In this document: one piece after another, positions 36,116-49,100 of the stretch | How the letters are laid out: every line of letters starts with the position of its first letter | How positions within the stretch are numbered: the stretch's first letter is position 1 | NCBI GenBank assembly: GCA_024516155.1 | Contig: JAJJXM010000003.1 | Span: forward strand, 62,001 to 126,000 | DNA length: 64,000 nt | Direction: 5' to 3' | From: Pyronema omphalodes | Lineage: Eukaryota; Ascomycota; Pezizomycetes; Pezizales; Pyronemataceae | Translations under genes and position numbers: made by a program | The notes under the pieces: model-generated | Told to the model about the DNA's origin: nothing | Database searches by the model: none | The model's input: only the letters and a program-made list of their open reading frames with translations

Positions 36116-37420
36116 TCACTTCGTTATCCCCATCCCCAGCACCATCCATATCTCATGGCACGAGGCAACTTTAAGCAATCCTTGAAAAATGGTATGGTAT
36201 CCATGGTATCCACTTCTGCTTCTGCTTCTCCTTCCCATTTACCTAGACCTAGAGATAGCTAAAATAGTACCCACACACTCATTATCTAGTTGGCCTTGAC
36301 CCTTGGCTTTGGTTATATACATGATTATATGATTATACATATGCTTAAAATTTCTCCACCAGTTGTATCAAGGGAATTTAGACACATCATAAAAATCCCC
36401 ACATTTTCTGTATCAATTGAAGCGAGAGCCAGGATTGCAGCACAGGGATTATGAGGATCTGGGGTAAACTGTAATCTGTAAAATATCCGGTGCTGCGGCC
36501 GCAGGCCAGTTGGCTTGCTTGTATGTATGTGCTTGACGGATACTGGTTGTTGAATACTGGTTGTTGGATACTGGTTGTCGGAAGACGGTGGTAGGAAGGT
36601 GGTGTTTGGAAGGCGGTGGTCGGAAGGCGGTTCGTGGTAATCGGATTGAGTGAGATTGAATGGGATTGAGATAGCTGTTGATTGGATTGAATGGAATTGG
36701 ATGGTATTTAATTAGATTTGATTAGATTTGAGAACTGGGAATTGAGACTTAATGGGAATTTTTTTAGATAGGATCAATCTATGGAAATTTGAACTTATTT
36801 TCTTTTACAGTACAAACTTCTAGAGTCTTTTACAGTGTCTAATTCCTTGCACATTTTCAGTGACATGTAATATAAAGAAAGGCATTTGAAGTCTTGAATA
36901 ATTTCCAACCAGTGGACTGACAGGACTGTGGCCAATTTCTTAGATCCTGAGACGGGGATATCAATGTCGTGTGACAAACCTTACGGGGATACCCGGTACC
37001 ATATCCTCGGTATTTTGTTTTCCAAAGTGGATCCCCTCATATTAGCCAAAAAACTATCTCCGTCTTCTCCGTCCGAAAAAGCTTAAACTATAGCCTAGAC
37101 TTTAAAGATCTATCACTACCACACCAATGACAGGATTTGATATACGGTGTATCTGCCAGTCAGACCCGCCTCCCCCGCATCCTCGGAATCCTTGTGGATC
37201 ATGGTGGATCTTCCTCACTTTGTGACACGCTGTGACACGTTCTTTTGCTTCGAGCCTTCCAGCCTTCGGCTTCCCCACATATACTTACCGAATCGATAAT
37301 TAACCATCGGAGAAATTATTTCCTTGATACATATAATCCTGATGAATCCCGACTTTGAGATAGAGATTGAGTGTTTTGAAACGTGGGTGAAAGATTATAG
37401 TAACAAAAACAGCAACAAGT

Positions 37421-39498
37421 ATGCCGCCGGAAAATGATGAGGAGATTGTGAGAGAGGTTGCAAATACTTTGCATGTGGATCTTATACCGGGGACTGAGAT
37501 TATGGCGCAAGATGGTATGTTTTTTTTTTTTCTCGAGCGTTTCTTCCATTTTTTTCATCCTCTCATTCTCTCCCCCACTCTTCTTCCGAACTACGAACAC
37601 TCTCGACAATTGCTCGTATATTGGTTCAGAATCACATTACCAATTCCTAATATTAACAAAACTTCCGTCAAACAGTTGCTGGAATCCATTTCATCGAAAA
37701 TGAATCCAACCAAGTCCTCGTTCCGCAACCATCAAATTCTCCAGACGACCCATTGAACTGGACACCGTTATGGAAGGGGATAGTTATGGCTACCATGGTT
37801 ATGGTTGCATTTATGCAAGCTGTTGGACCTCTTGCTATCGCGCCACAAATCCCGCATTATATTGAAGAATGGCCAGAACGGGGAATCGCAGATATTCTAC
37901 AGTTTGTGAGTTCGACATTTTTACCCACTTTTTTTCCACCATCATGAGCTATCTAGGTAGCTTAGTCTCATAATTCTGAAGGATGTGCTGAGCTGACATT
38001 TGGCGGATATTTTTACAAGACTGGTGTTTGTATCCTAGTTCTAGGCTTCTCTAACTTCATCTGGGTTCCACTGTCCACAACATTCGGAAGACGCTGGGTC
38101 TTAATCGCCTCCGGGACAGTTTCATTATGTGCCTGCATCTGGCGAGCGAAAGCTAATAGCTACAACTCGATGATGGGAGCAAGTATCTTCCACGGCATCG
38201 GAGCCGGAACCGCGGAGACCATTCCTCCAGTCCTAATCGCAGATGTAATGTTCCTCAACGAGCGTGGTTTTTGGATGAACGTATACACATGGAGTTATTT
38301 CGGTTCTCTTATGGTCGGACCTATAATCTCTGGAGCAATGTCTGATCGTTTCGGTTGGAGAAGCTTTTGGTGGCTTAATGTTGCTGGATATGCGTTTAGC
38401 TTTTTGTTTCAACTGTTTTTGTTCCCGGAGACATATTACGACCGACGACACCTTGTTGAAAATAGCGTGGGGATGGAAAATACCTCCTCCTCCATGGCTG
38501 CTTCGGATCAGGATCAGGATCAGGATACGGAAAAACCAGCCTTGGAACCAATGGCCACAGAAACTTGCCATATAACCCGCGTCGATAACGTCTTCCGAAA
38601 AGGTGGTCCTACAAAGGTTCAATTCACAACCCTAAAAATGCGTGCTTCAAGAAAAGAAGCTTGGTTATCTATCTGGACACCGATTATGTTATTTTCCTTC
38701 CCGGTGGTAGAATGGACTTCCTTCGCATTCTCCTGGGCTGCTTCGGCTTTCCTAATGCTCAATCTAACGCAGTCCCAAGCTTTTGCTGCACCGCCTTATG
38801 GTCTTTCTTCCTCTGCTGTTGGCCTTACCAACTTTTCTCCCTTGGTAGGTGGAACAATTGGTATGTTTATCGCAGGGCCATTGAGTGATTGGGTATCCAT
38901 GCGAGCGACCAAAAGAAACGGGGGGATAAGAGAGCCGGAGATGAGACTACCAACATTGATCCCCTTCGCGTTACTAGCAATTGTCGGAGGATTAGTCACG
39001 GCTTATGGATACCAGAACAAATGGAAATGGGAAATTATTGTGGTCATTGGGTATGGATTGTTAGGGTTACAGGTTACCGCGATTTCGGCAATTGCTATGA
39101 CTTATTCCGTGGATTCTTATAAGCCGGTTGCGGGAGAAATTATGGTTACCGCTACCGTTAATAAAAATGTTTGGGTAGGATTTCCTCGGGAAATGGGGGA
39201 GGGGCGGTGCTCGAAGGAATCGAGTGATCGCACTTGATGATCTCGCTTGCACCCGGCTCCTGCCGTCCCGCTGTTTTTGTCTTTGTGGATTGTCAAATGC
39301 TGATCAGATCTTATCTTATCATAGGGCTATGGAGTCGCGAAGTTTATGACGCCGTGGATTATTAGTTCCGGATATGTAAAACCGATGGCGACTATTGTCG
39401 GGACTAGTACGTTGATCTATGTACTGGCGGTGCCGTTATATTTTTGGGGGAAGAAGCTTAGGAGAGTCACAAAGGATTCTTATGTTCATAAACAGTAG
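37421..39498 (+). CDS. MFS transporter (fungal DHA1-like)
   Basis: Four exons (37421-37514, 37676-37905, 38020-39174, 39325-39498) with introns of 161, 114 and 150 nt give 550 residues. The cytoplasmic N-terminus ends in the typical fungal motif SPDDPLNWTPLWKG before TM1 (GIVMATMVMVAFMQAVGPLA). After TM2 comes the MFS signature region (VPLSTTFGRRWVLIASGTVS), then SMMGASIFHGIGAGTAETIP and SGAMSDRFGWRSFWWLN. A polar central loop (about residues 250-310) leads to the second six-helix half, ending in PLYFWGKKLRR. DHA1-type fungal pumps export drugs or polyamines, but substrate cannot be told from sequence. The intron at 39175-39324 is needed: read through, the frame loses the last helices. The intron at 37906-38019 has a second AG inside (37955), so its acceptor is slightly less sure. 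Confidence 0.92.
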
Positions 39499-41954
39499 GG
39501 GCGAGATTGTTGAATATGTTATTAGCATGGATTTATACATAAATGGCTATATGAAAATTTATTACCGTAGATGTCTTCTTTCTAATCGATAGATGAGATC
39601 GCATGTCCTCTGCAAGACCATGCTATGTAAAAGACAACAAGTTCCTCCATAAAACTAGGGCGTCGAGAACCTGTAAACCTTCAGTAAAACCATACCAAAA
39701 CCCTGTTTTTCTAATTACTACCCTTTTTTTAGCGCGATAGGACGATTACCCGTCTAACCATTGCATCTGTGTGCCCGTGAATGGCTGTAGTCCTGACAGT
39801 TCTGTAAGGGAATTGACTATATTATGTACTGAAAGCACAGCGCTAAGGAAACACTAAAATTTTGTATGTGGTCATTACCCAGAAGTGCGGTTGAAGGCAC
39901 GCTTTTAACGCTGAGCAGAGTGTACATAGAGGTTCAAGAGCATATATATATTCCGCCTGCCGAGCGCTTCGTATCTCAATCAATGACCCATGCCAGTCCT
40001 CCCTCTATGTAATAATTTTCTGTTTATAACGGTAGGCTCCTCTCGGTACTGATGTATCGTTATGGACAAGTTTCTCAGTAGAACGCTTCGTTTCTTTCCC
40101 CGTTACGCTACCTACACACAACATAGATGTGACTGGTGCACCGGTGACGCGCGTATATTTCAACTTGATCTCGTTCAACAAAGACGTCGCCCACTTTGAT
40201 AAATTGTATCTGAGAGTCTGAGACAACTCAAATTATTGTCCCTACCCAATCACCTTGTTATCGCTGATAACATGAATATTAGGGACCATAATCAAGTCGT
40301 GGATAATTTAGCCCTCTTTTTTGAAAACAATCAAAAGAAACCGTAAGGCTCCGGAAGGCAAATGGTACAACCGATTGGCGGGATGATAAATTATTATAGC
40401 CGATTTGAAGACGGCAATAATGTCGCGATTGTGGGTACTCGGCCATTAATTTTAATCATGAGATACAAGCTTTCGACCCTACATCAACCGGTACGCCGGT
40501 ATATATATTCACGTAGTGAGAACAGGACGTAAATCATATATGGTGCTACCACAAAGCGGGAATCTTAAACTTCGTCCACACTTTCGTCCCTATCATTAGT
40601 CTCGCATAATCCTCTCTAACCATTTTGGAAACTCGCGAAAAGGTTTACAGGCAGCCGAACTCTTTCTCATCAAGTTCGGTTAACGTTGTCGACGCCGTCT
40701 AAATTCACGGAAGGCTATATAGCGCCAAACTGGTACGTTAGGCTGCTGGCACCGGAAGATATATGTGGTGCTCCCTTAGTAGGAGACGTGAGGACGAGCA
40801 CCCCTGCGGAGCTGAAAGCTTCGTTAAAAGGAACGCATCCACCACCAAGGTTCACCGTAAATATTTTCACAACACGTCAAAGTATTATGGTAACCCGCCC
40901 ATAGGAAATGAACGTGAATCCGTGTTAGGTTATACTACGTAGTGCTGTTTCATCTAAACGAAAATTCAGAAACTTTTTTCTGGCAAAATCTTAGTCTTGC
41001 GAAATTTCAAGATAGTTTTCGTTAAACTGAGCGGTGTTGATAGAGATAAGCTTTTCACAACCCGTTAAAGTATTATTGTGGCCTGCCCATACGAAATGGA
41101 TTTGAATCCGTGTTCGGTTACCCTACCCTGTGCCATCTCATCTAAAAGAAAATTTAACAACGTTTGCTGACAAGATTCTCTCGCAAAATTTCAAGATGGT
41201 TTTGATTAAATTAGACGGTGTTGATAGAGATAGAATGGTGATTGAAGCCACCATCAAGATTTTCGCATCTGAGTGGGAAATTTGATGGACAATCGCATTG
41301 ATGGTTGGGATGAGAATGTTGATGAATTGAGGGTGATTATGGTGTTCGTTGTGGAAATGTAACCGGACGTGAAATGCATGCGGAAAAAGTAAGCTACAAG
41401 ATTTTAGCTACGTTGTTTAAAGAGAAGTTTAGTAGGTAAGGGTGTATACCAATTCTTTTCTTGTAGTTACTCGCCCCCCTCCCCTCAGTCCAGTCATGAA
41501 ATGTGGCTCGTGCTATGGTCTCTGTACTTTCAGCCTCTATCACTGGACTTCGTATCGTCTGTCTTGGTGGAATGGAAGATATGGAGGCGGGGGGCTCAAA
41601 GAGGGTTCTATGGGCAACAGAGCTAAAGAACAATCTGGTCATCCACTGCAAAGCGTAAATGCACGCAACAGAGCTATATCAAACCGTGAGTACTTCCGCC
41701 GGTCGGGAGAACTTTTATCTCCGGTTACCTAGTGTCTTTATTCGGTCCGTGGACGAAACAGATAAGGAAAACAAGAATGCCGTGTCAATACGATAACCTA
41801 GATAGGTCGCGTAGCGGCTGCGTCTATTCGATCGGGATCGGCATGCTTTGCCCAAATATATGCACGAATGGAGCCAAATTATACTCGAAAAAATCCCGCA
41901 ACCTCGATACCATGTTACTTGCACTCAACTCACTCTACACAACTGCATAACTCC
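39499..41954. other. Gene-free region with a 186-bp tandem duplication
   Basis: No supportable gene. A diverged tandem duplication lies at 40864-41240; the rest is unremarkable AT-leaning DNA with short ORFs on both strands. Confidence 0.5.
40864..41240 (+). repeat. Two-copy tandem duplication, period about 184-188 bp
   Basis: Copy 1 (40864-41050) and copy 2 (41052-41235) share, in order, TTTTCACAAC, AAAGTATTAT, GCCCATA, GAAATG, GAATCCGTGTT, CATCTAAA, AAATTTCAAGAT and GGTGTTGATAGAGATA. They differ by many point changes and small indels. Confidence 0.8.
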
Positions 41955-43138
41955 ATGGATCCTCAACCTACTTCCATCAACTGCAAAGTATTTACCATCC
42001 TCGTACCCCAAACTTTATATTTATAGGTTTATCTTTTATTATTTGCACCAGGCTAAATTTTATTGTGCAGGTTGATGGTGATGAGTTCCCGGCTTTCTCT
42101 TTGCCAGGGATTTTGAAAGCCTCGCCCGAATCAAGACCAACAGAAAAATCCCGACTCCCTCCATCGCCACAATCTCCTTCGGTATTTTATATGAGATCTG
42201 AAGTAGTTTCTTCACTTTCTGAAGACCTGAGCTAACTCCGATTTATGCTTAGACCTGCAGCAAAAAATTAAAGCTCGAGACCGTAGTGGACTGTCAGAAT
42301 CGAAAGCTGGTTCCGCTATCGGCAAAAAGATCTCAGGCCCCTCCACCTCTTCTAACACCTCAGGTATTTTATTAGAGAACTGAATTGATTCTTTAAGTGT
42401 TTGGAAAAAAATGAGCTAACTCTTGTTGATGTTCAGAACAGCAGCGAGCTTGTACCGCAACTATCTGCCGCCGACCGTCAATGCCCACCACCACCAAAAT
42501 CTAGTGTATGCACTCCTCTGATAATGAGAACTCCCACTTGACGCTATTGTTCCAAACTGACCGCTCTCATCGGCAATCTCCAGGCCAGGTCCGCACGAGT
42601 CCCGACACAATCACTTCTTAAGCGCCGCATGCGAGATCTTCCGGCTCTTCTATATGATACTAAAGGACCTTCAATTCTTCCGTCTCGAGATGCCCCCGCG
42701 AAGGAAGTTCGACGCTTTGTTCACGCGGCTCTCTGTTCGGAAAACTACAAACTCCTTCCAGAGATGGAATCGGAGATACAGCGTGTGGTGAAAATGTGGC
42801 AGAAAAACGGCGCTTTTATTCATGACGCAAAGCCTCGTCAACTTACTGAATATACTGGAAATATTTTTCTTGCATATTGCATCTGGTGCACGATTCAGAA
42901 GATAAAATATTGTACAGCCCATTGTAATGCTCGAAAAGCTTACACAACCGAGATTCAATCATACCCAGATTATGGTATTAAACTAATCGTCCATACTGCG
43001 CTCCGCGGTAATTTATGGGATGACCTGCCGGAGGAATTTCAACCCCAGATTGACTGTGGTGGGTTTGTCAACATGTGCATCGTGGATCGCAATACAGATG
43101 CCCCGTGGGAGTCCGGATACAGGGAAGACCAAGAATAG
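41955..43138 (+). CDS. Orphan protein with repeated Pro-rich exons
   Basis: Five exons, all phase 0: 41955-41987, 42071-42181, 42253-42363, 42437-42505 and 42584-43138, giving 292 residues. Start MDPQPTSINCKVDGDEFPAF. The first half is Ser/Pro/Lys-rich. The last exon is globular-looking, with a Cys-containing core (LAYCIWCTIQKIKYCTAHC) and an acidic end (NTDAPWESGYREDQE). Exons 3 and 4 share LVPxLSA followed by a Pro run, and introns 2 and 3 share GTATTTTAT at the donor and GAGCTAACTC near the branch point. This points to duplication of an exon-intron unit. I recognise no domain. Consistent phase through five exons supports a real or recently real gene. Confidence 0.6.
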
Positions 43139-44859
43139 GCTGATCCCTGGTGGTCGTGCTATGAAATATTGGTAATTACTCTTTTGATATGCGGCTGGTT
43201 AACAAAAACTAACAATTCTTAGTCGTAGCTCTGGTTGGGGTGCTTTAATTGTCCTTATTCCTTAGCAGTATAGGAGTATGCAACGGTTTATTAAGAACCT
43301 CACACCACCTTAAAAGTCTCGGTTAGGTATGATACTTAAACAGTCGCTACATTTTCACAGAGTCTTTGAGGTAAAATACATTGGACTTAGTTTATCCGGT
43401 CTTCGTACAGAAGAATATGCTTTTTTTTTATTGTCTGTCTTTAGCGGTTTTCAGTCTTTCTTTGCAGTTTCATGTTGCATCTTAAGGTATAAGTGAGCAC
43501 CTTGCATGGTTTACAAGTTTTATTCTTGCGTTCATTCTGTATCGTTTTATCTATTATTGTACGACCTTATAATTTGTAGGGGACAGGTGATGGGCGGGAG
43601 GGAGAATGGGGGATGGGCGGGAAGCGAGAGGGCGGGGGGGGGGGGGGGGGGGGGACATAATTCTAAAACAAAAGTGGGTGTGTTAGCTGTGTTGCATGGG
43701 TAAAAGAGAGCTCGATACTGTTTGCTCTCTTTCATGGTTGTTATCAAGTAATGATAGGATGCACATAGTCACTAAGCAGGCCTGTAACTTAAAGAGTAAT
43801 GTAATACTAATTTTCTGTCTGCCTTGCCAACCGGCACTATTTGAAAGATTGTATGTGTACTATTTTTTATTAATCAAGGAATGCGCAAGGTGTGCATGAT
43901 TTTCGAACTAGAAATGGAAAAATCATCATTCCCCTCTAAGTTTGTGGTATCTGTGTGGGTGGGAGATAGTTGAGGAAGACGTGAAGTGGTTACAATAAAA
44001 CTTGTCTGTAACGATAGGGTCCGAACGGGAAAATTTAACGGTATTCACAGGGAACCGTTATGGGGAACGTGCTTGGCGTCGGTATTGAGTGCGTTGGGAC
44101 CGCGGAAAGGTTCCGGTATTCACAGGTTATCGGTGTAGGGAATATCGTTATGGAGAACTTCTACTGTAGTTTTCTGTATATGGTAACTGCATGTTGAAAA
44201 CGAAGTATGGTCACCCACCACCGCACTATCTGAAGTATCTATGCTTGAAAGACGCCAATAATTGTGGGGAATAGCCATGTGTAGCTCATGGCTACAAATT
44301 CACTAAGCAGAATCCACCGAGGCTAGTCCCCCAGGGTCCCAGGGTCCAGTCAGTAAGAACCGTACTGTCCGTTTCCCACCTTCTCACTCTTCACAACCTC
44401 TCTTCACTATTGCTTTCTCACATCCAACATAGATTTCGCTTTATTACGACTATCCTGAGGAGGGAGAAGTGTCAAGGCTTTGTTGAGATTTTTTCTTCAA
44501 AAAAAGGGGGAGAAAGTGTGAGTAACGCAAGTGTGGATGATAGGAATGATCTGAGAAATGATGGTGTAAAAAAGGAGAAATTTTGAGTGACAGTTTGTGA
44601 ATTCAAGATCATGCGTTTATACGTTGATGTATGGTAAGCTGAGTGGTTAGAACTACTTTTCAAATAAGTCATGAATTCTTTGTTTCAATTCTGAGGCAAA
44701 GTTATGAATTACTTCCGGCATTTGGGAATTGAATTAACGCCCCCGTATGTGTCTCTTCGGGTATTTACTGTGATAGACTATCATCCCTAAGCTAGCCCAA
44801 TATTATACAACTATTAACTCCCAACTCCGGTGAAGACCTTACTGGCCTTCCAGTTCTCA
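43139..44859. other. Gene-free region with poly-G tract
   Basis: No supportable gene. A run of 21 G lies at 43634-43654 inside a G-rich stretch (43580-43660). Around 44025-44150 the motif GGTATTCACAGG occurs twice with nearby GGGAA..GTTATGGGGAAC/GAGAAC, perhaps an old short duplication. Confidence 0.5.
43634..43654 (+). repeat. Poly-G tract (21 G)
   Basis: Uninterrupted G run, the only long one on this strand; the others are C runs. Confidence 0.9.
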
Positions 44860-46142
44860 TCATGATATCCCTGAATTAGTAATGCGCCCATCCACTACTC
44901 CTCGTACCCAGCCTAACCAAACTTTCGACCAGTCTCCTCCAACAATCCTCTCAATGATTTCCAATTCCTCCCTCGCCCGAGACCCAATCCACCAAAAGCC
45001 CTGTAACCTGGAAAACATTGCTCCGTAATGAGCCAGTAAAACCAAAGCCCTAGGCTCATGGCGTATTAATAGTTTTATGAAGGCTTCTGGGATTTTTACG
45101 GGCCAGACAAATGCCGCTGCTACCCAAAATTGTTCAGAAACTCGTTGATGCATTGAATATGCCATTTCAAGGGCATTTATTGCATCTGTATATGCAATCT
45201 TCTCCCCTTCGTCTTCCACCCCATCTAAAAGCTGGTGTAATGATGGTAGTGGTGGTAATGATGATCGGGATTCGGATGGTGCATGCTGTGGTGCATGTCG
45301 TAGTGATGGTGCGAGTCCGTCTGTAATGGAGTCCCAATTACCTGAAACTAATGCAGGGATTCCTCGAAGAACTGGAAGCCAGGTTAAGGCTCGTGGGCTA
45401 CCGTGCCGTTCGGAAACGGTGGGACAGGCAAAGACGTAGATAGCTATGAAGCTTGAGGTAACAAAGAGAGCGTTTGGTTCAAGGGATTGCCGTTGTGGAA
45501 GAGCTTCACGTAGTGCGACTGATGCTTCGTTGTAATAACTGGTTGCAAGGACTTGATAGTGTTGTGACCGTCGTACATCCTTGGTGGAATGTTTCACTGA
45601 TAGATGAAGGGCTGATATTGCTAAGGTTGCATACAGAACGAACGGATATTCTATACACAATTTTGGGACGGCATCCCGCCAGACTGGTAGCCAGGGTTCA
45701 TGATTGGAGAAGCTCCGGTATGTTTCGGTTGAGTACTGGTGAATGAGCTCTAAACGGGTAAGGTCGAGCTGTGAGGTGATAGGATGTGGTGATGGTGGGA
45801 TTGAGAAGAGGTTGAGAAAGGCATAGCTTGGTGATTCGGGTTTCGGCGGAGGAGTAGGTGTTGATAGTAATGATTGAACTTCAATTCTTGGTGGGGGGTC
45901 GTAAACGCATGTAAGTTCTCGTCGTGCGCAATTCGAGCAGATGGGATGGACTTCATCGCACTGCGTGTAGTCTCGCGGTTAGCCGCGTGGCGTTCGCGAT
46001 CACAAAAAAAAAGCTTGTCTGGCCCCGGATCCGGGGAGCATCTTGCCAGACCAACACCAAGGGAGTTCTCCGCACGTACCTTTACGCGACGTCCACGACA
46101 CGTTTTACATCCAGTTCTTGACTTCTTATGAGGACGCTGCTT
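44860..46142 (-). CDS. Zn2Cys6 transcription factor, start unresolved
   Basis: Two exons are clear: 46142-46080 and 45960-44860, separated by a 119-nt intron (45961-46079, GTACGT...ACGCAG). The splice completes a perfect Gal4-type finger, C-x2-C-x6-C-x6-C-x2-C-x6-C (CKTCRGRRVK joined to CDEVHPICSNCARRELTC), preceded by HKKSRTG. Intron position inside the finger is common in this fungal class. The rest is the fungal regulatory domain of the UPC2-like type (LELIHQYSTETYRSFSNHEP, LYATLAISALHLSVKHS, FVTSSFIAIYVFACPT, LRGIPALV). The reading frame stays open for about 100 bases upstream of the finger without any ATG, so either a first exon lies further up or the start was lost. Targets unknown. Confidence 0.82.
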
Positions 46143-49100
46143 TCTAGTCAGAACGCGTTCTCCTGTGGATGCTCGCTCATTAGGTCCTAGATAGGGGACG
46201 CAGCCGGGACAGGGTGACGTGAGGGGGACCTCAACTGTGGGTCGTGTGCTTTATCGAAGACCATCGGGCCAACCGGGGAGAAAAGAGGGAATTGTGCTCA
46301 CAATCGGACCCATCGGAACTTATGCGCGTAGCTTTCGGGAAGGGGTGCATGTCACTGTCACTTCTCTCTCGCAATAATCGGGGTGCTACCGGTACTTATT
46401 GCGAGAACGAGGTGCGATTACGAGACCTGAGGATGTGTCTGTAGATCACGTGATGTTGTTGTGTTGAATTTGGAAGTGGTGTCCAAGGGGGTTGTTGCAG
46501 GAGGCTGCACCTTTAACTAATTGTTACGCATGAACACTGTTGGATGGGTGCAGAGGATTCTGCAACAGGTACAGTTGAATATGCTAACTGCGGTATGTTG
46601 AAGTCGACTGCGCTTTGCATCACGGTATTTACCGTGTTGGGGCCTCGCTGATTCAGAGAGGAATGTCCAAGGGGGGGAAGGGAAACTCCCTACTTGATTT
46701 CGCTCGTCTCCGGTGTTTGAAATGGCGACTTGTGCATCAGATTTGTAGGAGAAGAGCCACCAAAAATTGGGGTCGGATACACGTATGTTGGCGTCTTATT
46801 TGGAGGCTATGCTCGATGTTCGATGTCTAGTGGTCTCAAAGACGATCGTCTCTAATTCTTCCTTTTTCTTCATCGGACATCTTCCGGAAATCGGTGGTAA
46901 TGCCGATATCTGTAGCGATAGAGCTGTAGCTGAAAGCTTTGTAGGATATGACAGGAATCAGAGAAGTTCCTTCCGCGTAATCTAGGCGTTTGAGGTTAAA
47001 TTAACTGTCGATCACTGTAGGTTCTCTGCAAGGGTTGTCGAATATTCCAACAGACGTTCTATTTCGATGTGTCATAAATTTTGGTTTTGGGCACGAACCC
47101 TAGAATTTTCCTTTGATTGAGAAGAATCTTGGTATCAATGAAGAGATTAATGCTCTCTGTTAATTCCATGTCCGGTATTCATCTGAATTCGAAAGTGAAG
47201 TATACTATAAGAGAAATTATCGGTTAGAAATCCGGTGTGGCAAAGAAACTTATAATGCATATACTATTGTTGCTTTTTTTCTGGATAATATGCGGGGGAA
47301 ACCCAGAGGCGGAGACTTTGATGACCGGCGAGTGCAATGACGCGCTCCCCGCAGTGCAGTTTCACCATGCTCCAAAAGCCCACCAGAGGGGGAGCTTAAA
47401 ATTGCAATGCAAACCTCGCCTAATAAACAGTGCAATTCGTAATTCCACCAGACCAAATAATGCAAAATGCACATACACAATGGATTAGAGTTGCCACTCT
47501 CGATTTCAGATCAAAGATGGCCACCATAAAGAAGATCATATATCCCTATGGTTGGTCACTGCTGGAACTGCCATGGAATCTGTGAGTTTTTCATCCCTTG
47601 AACTTGACTTTAATGCGATGAGACTTGGTAGGGTAACTTTTTTTAACTTCCCTCATGTTATTGCGACCTGGGTGGCACTTTTCTTAAAATAGCTGCTGTG
47701 CTGTCCTGATGGCTTTTGGCACTTGGTGTAACCCTAAGCCCTGAGTTGTATATATCGTCAGTGGCGCTTCACCCAAGATATCGAGTCTGGAAACTTCTCT
47801 TGAACTAAGGCTTAGTGACCACAACAGCAATAAATGAATAGACACCATACATGAACCCAAAATCCGGATGGCAAAAAAGATAATATCTAACCCGATTGAT
47901 CAAAAATATTGAATAGGAGGCAGCTAAAATCTCTGAGGACTGGCTACACACCCCCACACCTTATCATTATTTTTCCCCTCGTTATGATCATTGAAAATTA
48001 CAGTTCATCAAGACAGTCCTTCCTGACATCAACCCTCTCTCTTACCCATAGTGATAGAATTTTGATTCCTAATTTCTGCAAAAAATACAACAATAGACAA
48101 TACTTCCATCTATTTATTTATTTCTTGAATCCTACGCTGACCGAGGCCTGAAAAGCCCATGCAGGAAATACTTTCATCTGGATTAGTGATCTTGAGGTTA
48201 CGTCTCTCCAGTAGCTAACTCCCATTCTATAACGTCTTATTTCTTCTCTTTCCTTGATGGTAATTTTGATAGTGATCAGTAACGGTAAAAACTCTTTGAA
48301 GATGTAGAAACACAGAACAAAAAGATATTAGAAATGATCAATCAAAAGCCTTCCAGTTCCATCTATGAGCTACGACTCATGTAGTATTGAAACATCAGAC
48401 GGTTATGCATTAATAAAAACGAAAATTATGCATCTTACCCCCGTTCATAGCCGAAATCTGCAAGATACCGCCGGACTCGAAGGTTCTGCGGAATCCTCCT
48501 TGCGTAACGTGACAGGGGGTGGAGGGGGGTGTTGCGGCGCAATCGGTTTTTTCAACCGTGATTCTTGTCATTTTGAATTTGAGACTTCAAGTTATTGATA
48601 AAATCCCTAACTCTATGGTATGGAAGCCTGTATTTTACTATGGCAATGAAGTGAATCAATGAGCTTGCCAACGATGCCGAGGTTGGCCCAATTCATTAGA
48701 TGTCGGCGCTATACTCTTGTTCTCAGACAAGATTTGGCTGCGCTTAAGGATTTCGAATTGGCCATTACAGCAGTTAAGGAAAGCTCCAAGCCCCAAGTCT
48801 CTCAACAAACGGCCTTAAACATACATAAGCTAAACACAAATATGAATTGTTCACCTATGATGTTAGTTTACTTTTTTTCTGTTGAACTTGAAGTTTTCTT
48901 TGCTGTTCAAACATTTACTGCACTTCGGAATTCCGGTTCCATGAAGCGGCTATGGCGTTTAGCCATCTGAAATGATCGATTCCGTCCCTGGGGCCATTTG
49001 TGAGACTGTCATACGCATGAGACTCTGGGATTGACATTCATTACTTGTCAAAATATCAAATAACTGCAGATGAGAAAGATGATTTGACGGATAAACATTT

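Larger units (their letters stand above)
31556..37420. other. Long gene-free region with tandem and dispersed repeats
   Basis: Almost 6 kb without a supportable gene. It contains the 8-bp array at 32852-33114, poly-C of 31 at 33388-33418, a triplicated TGTAAGCA near 34215-34235, two diverged copies of a segment of about 110 bp (34445-34560 and 36005-36115), a TACTGGTTGTTGGA-type repeat at 36539-36580 and GGAAGGCGGT/GGAAGGTGGT repeats at 36580-36625. It may be heterochromatin-like or repeat-decayed DNA (inference). Confidence 0.6.
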
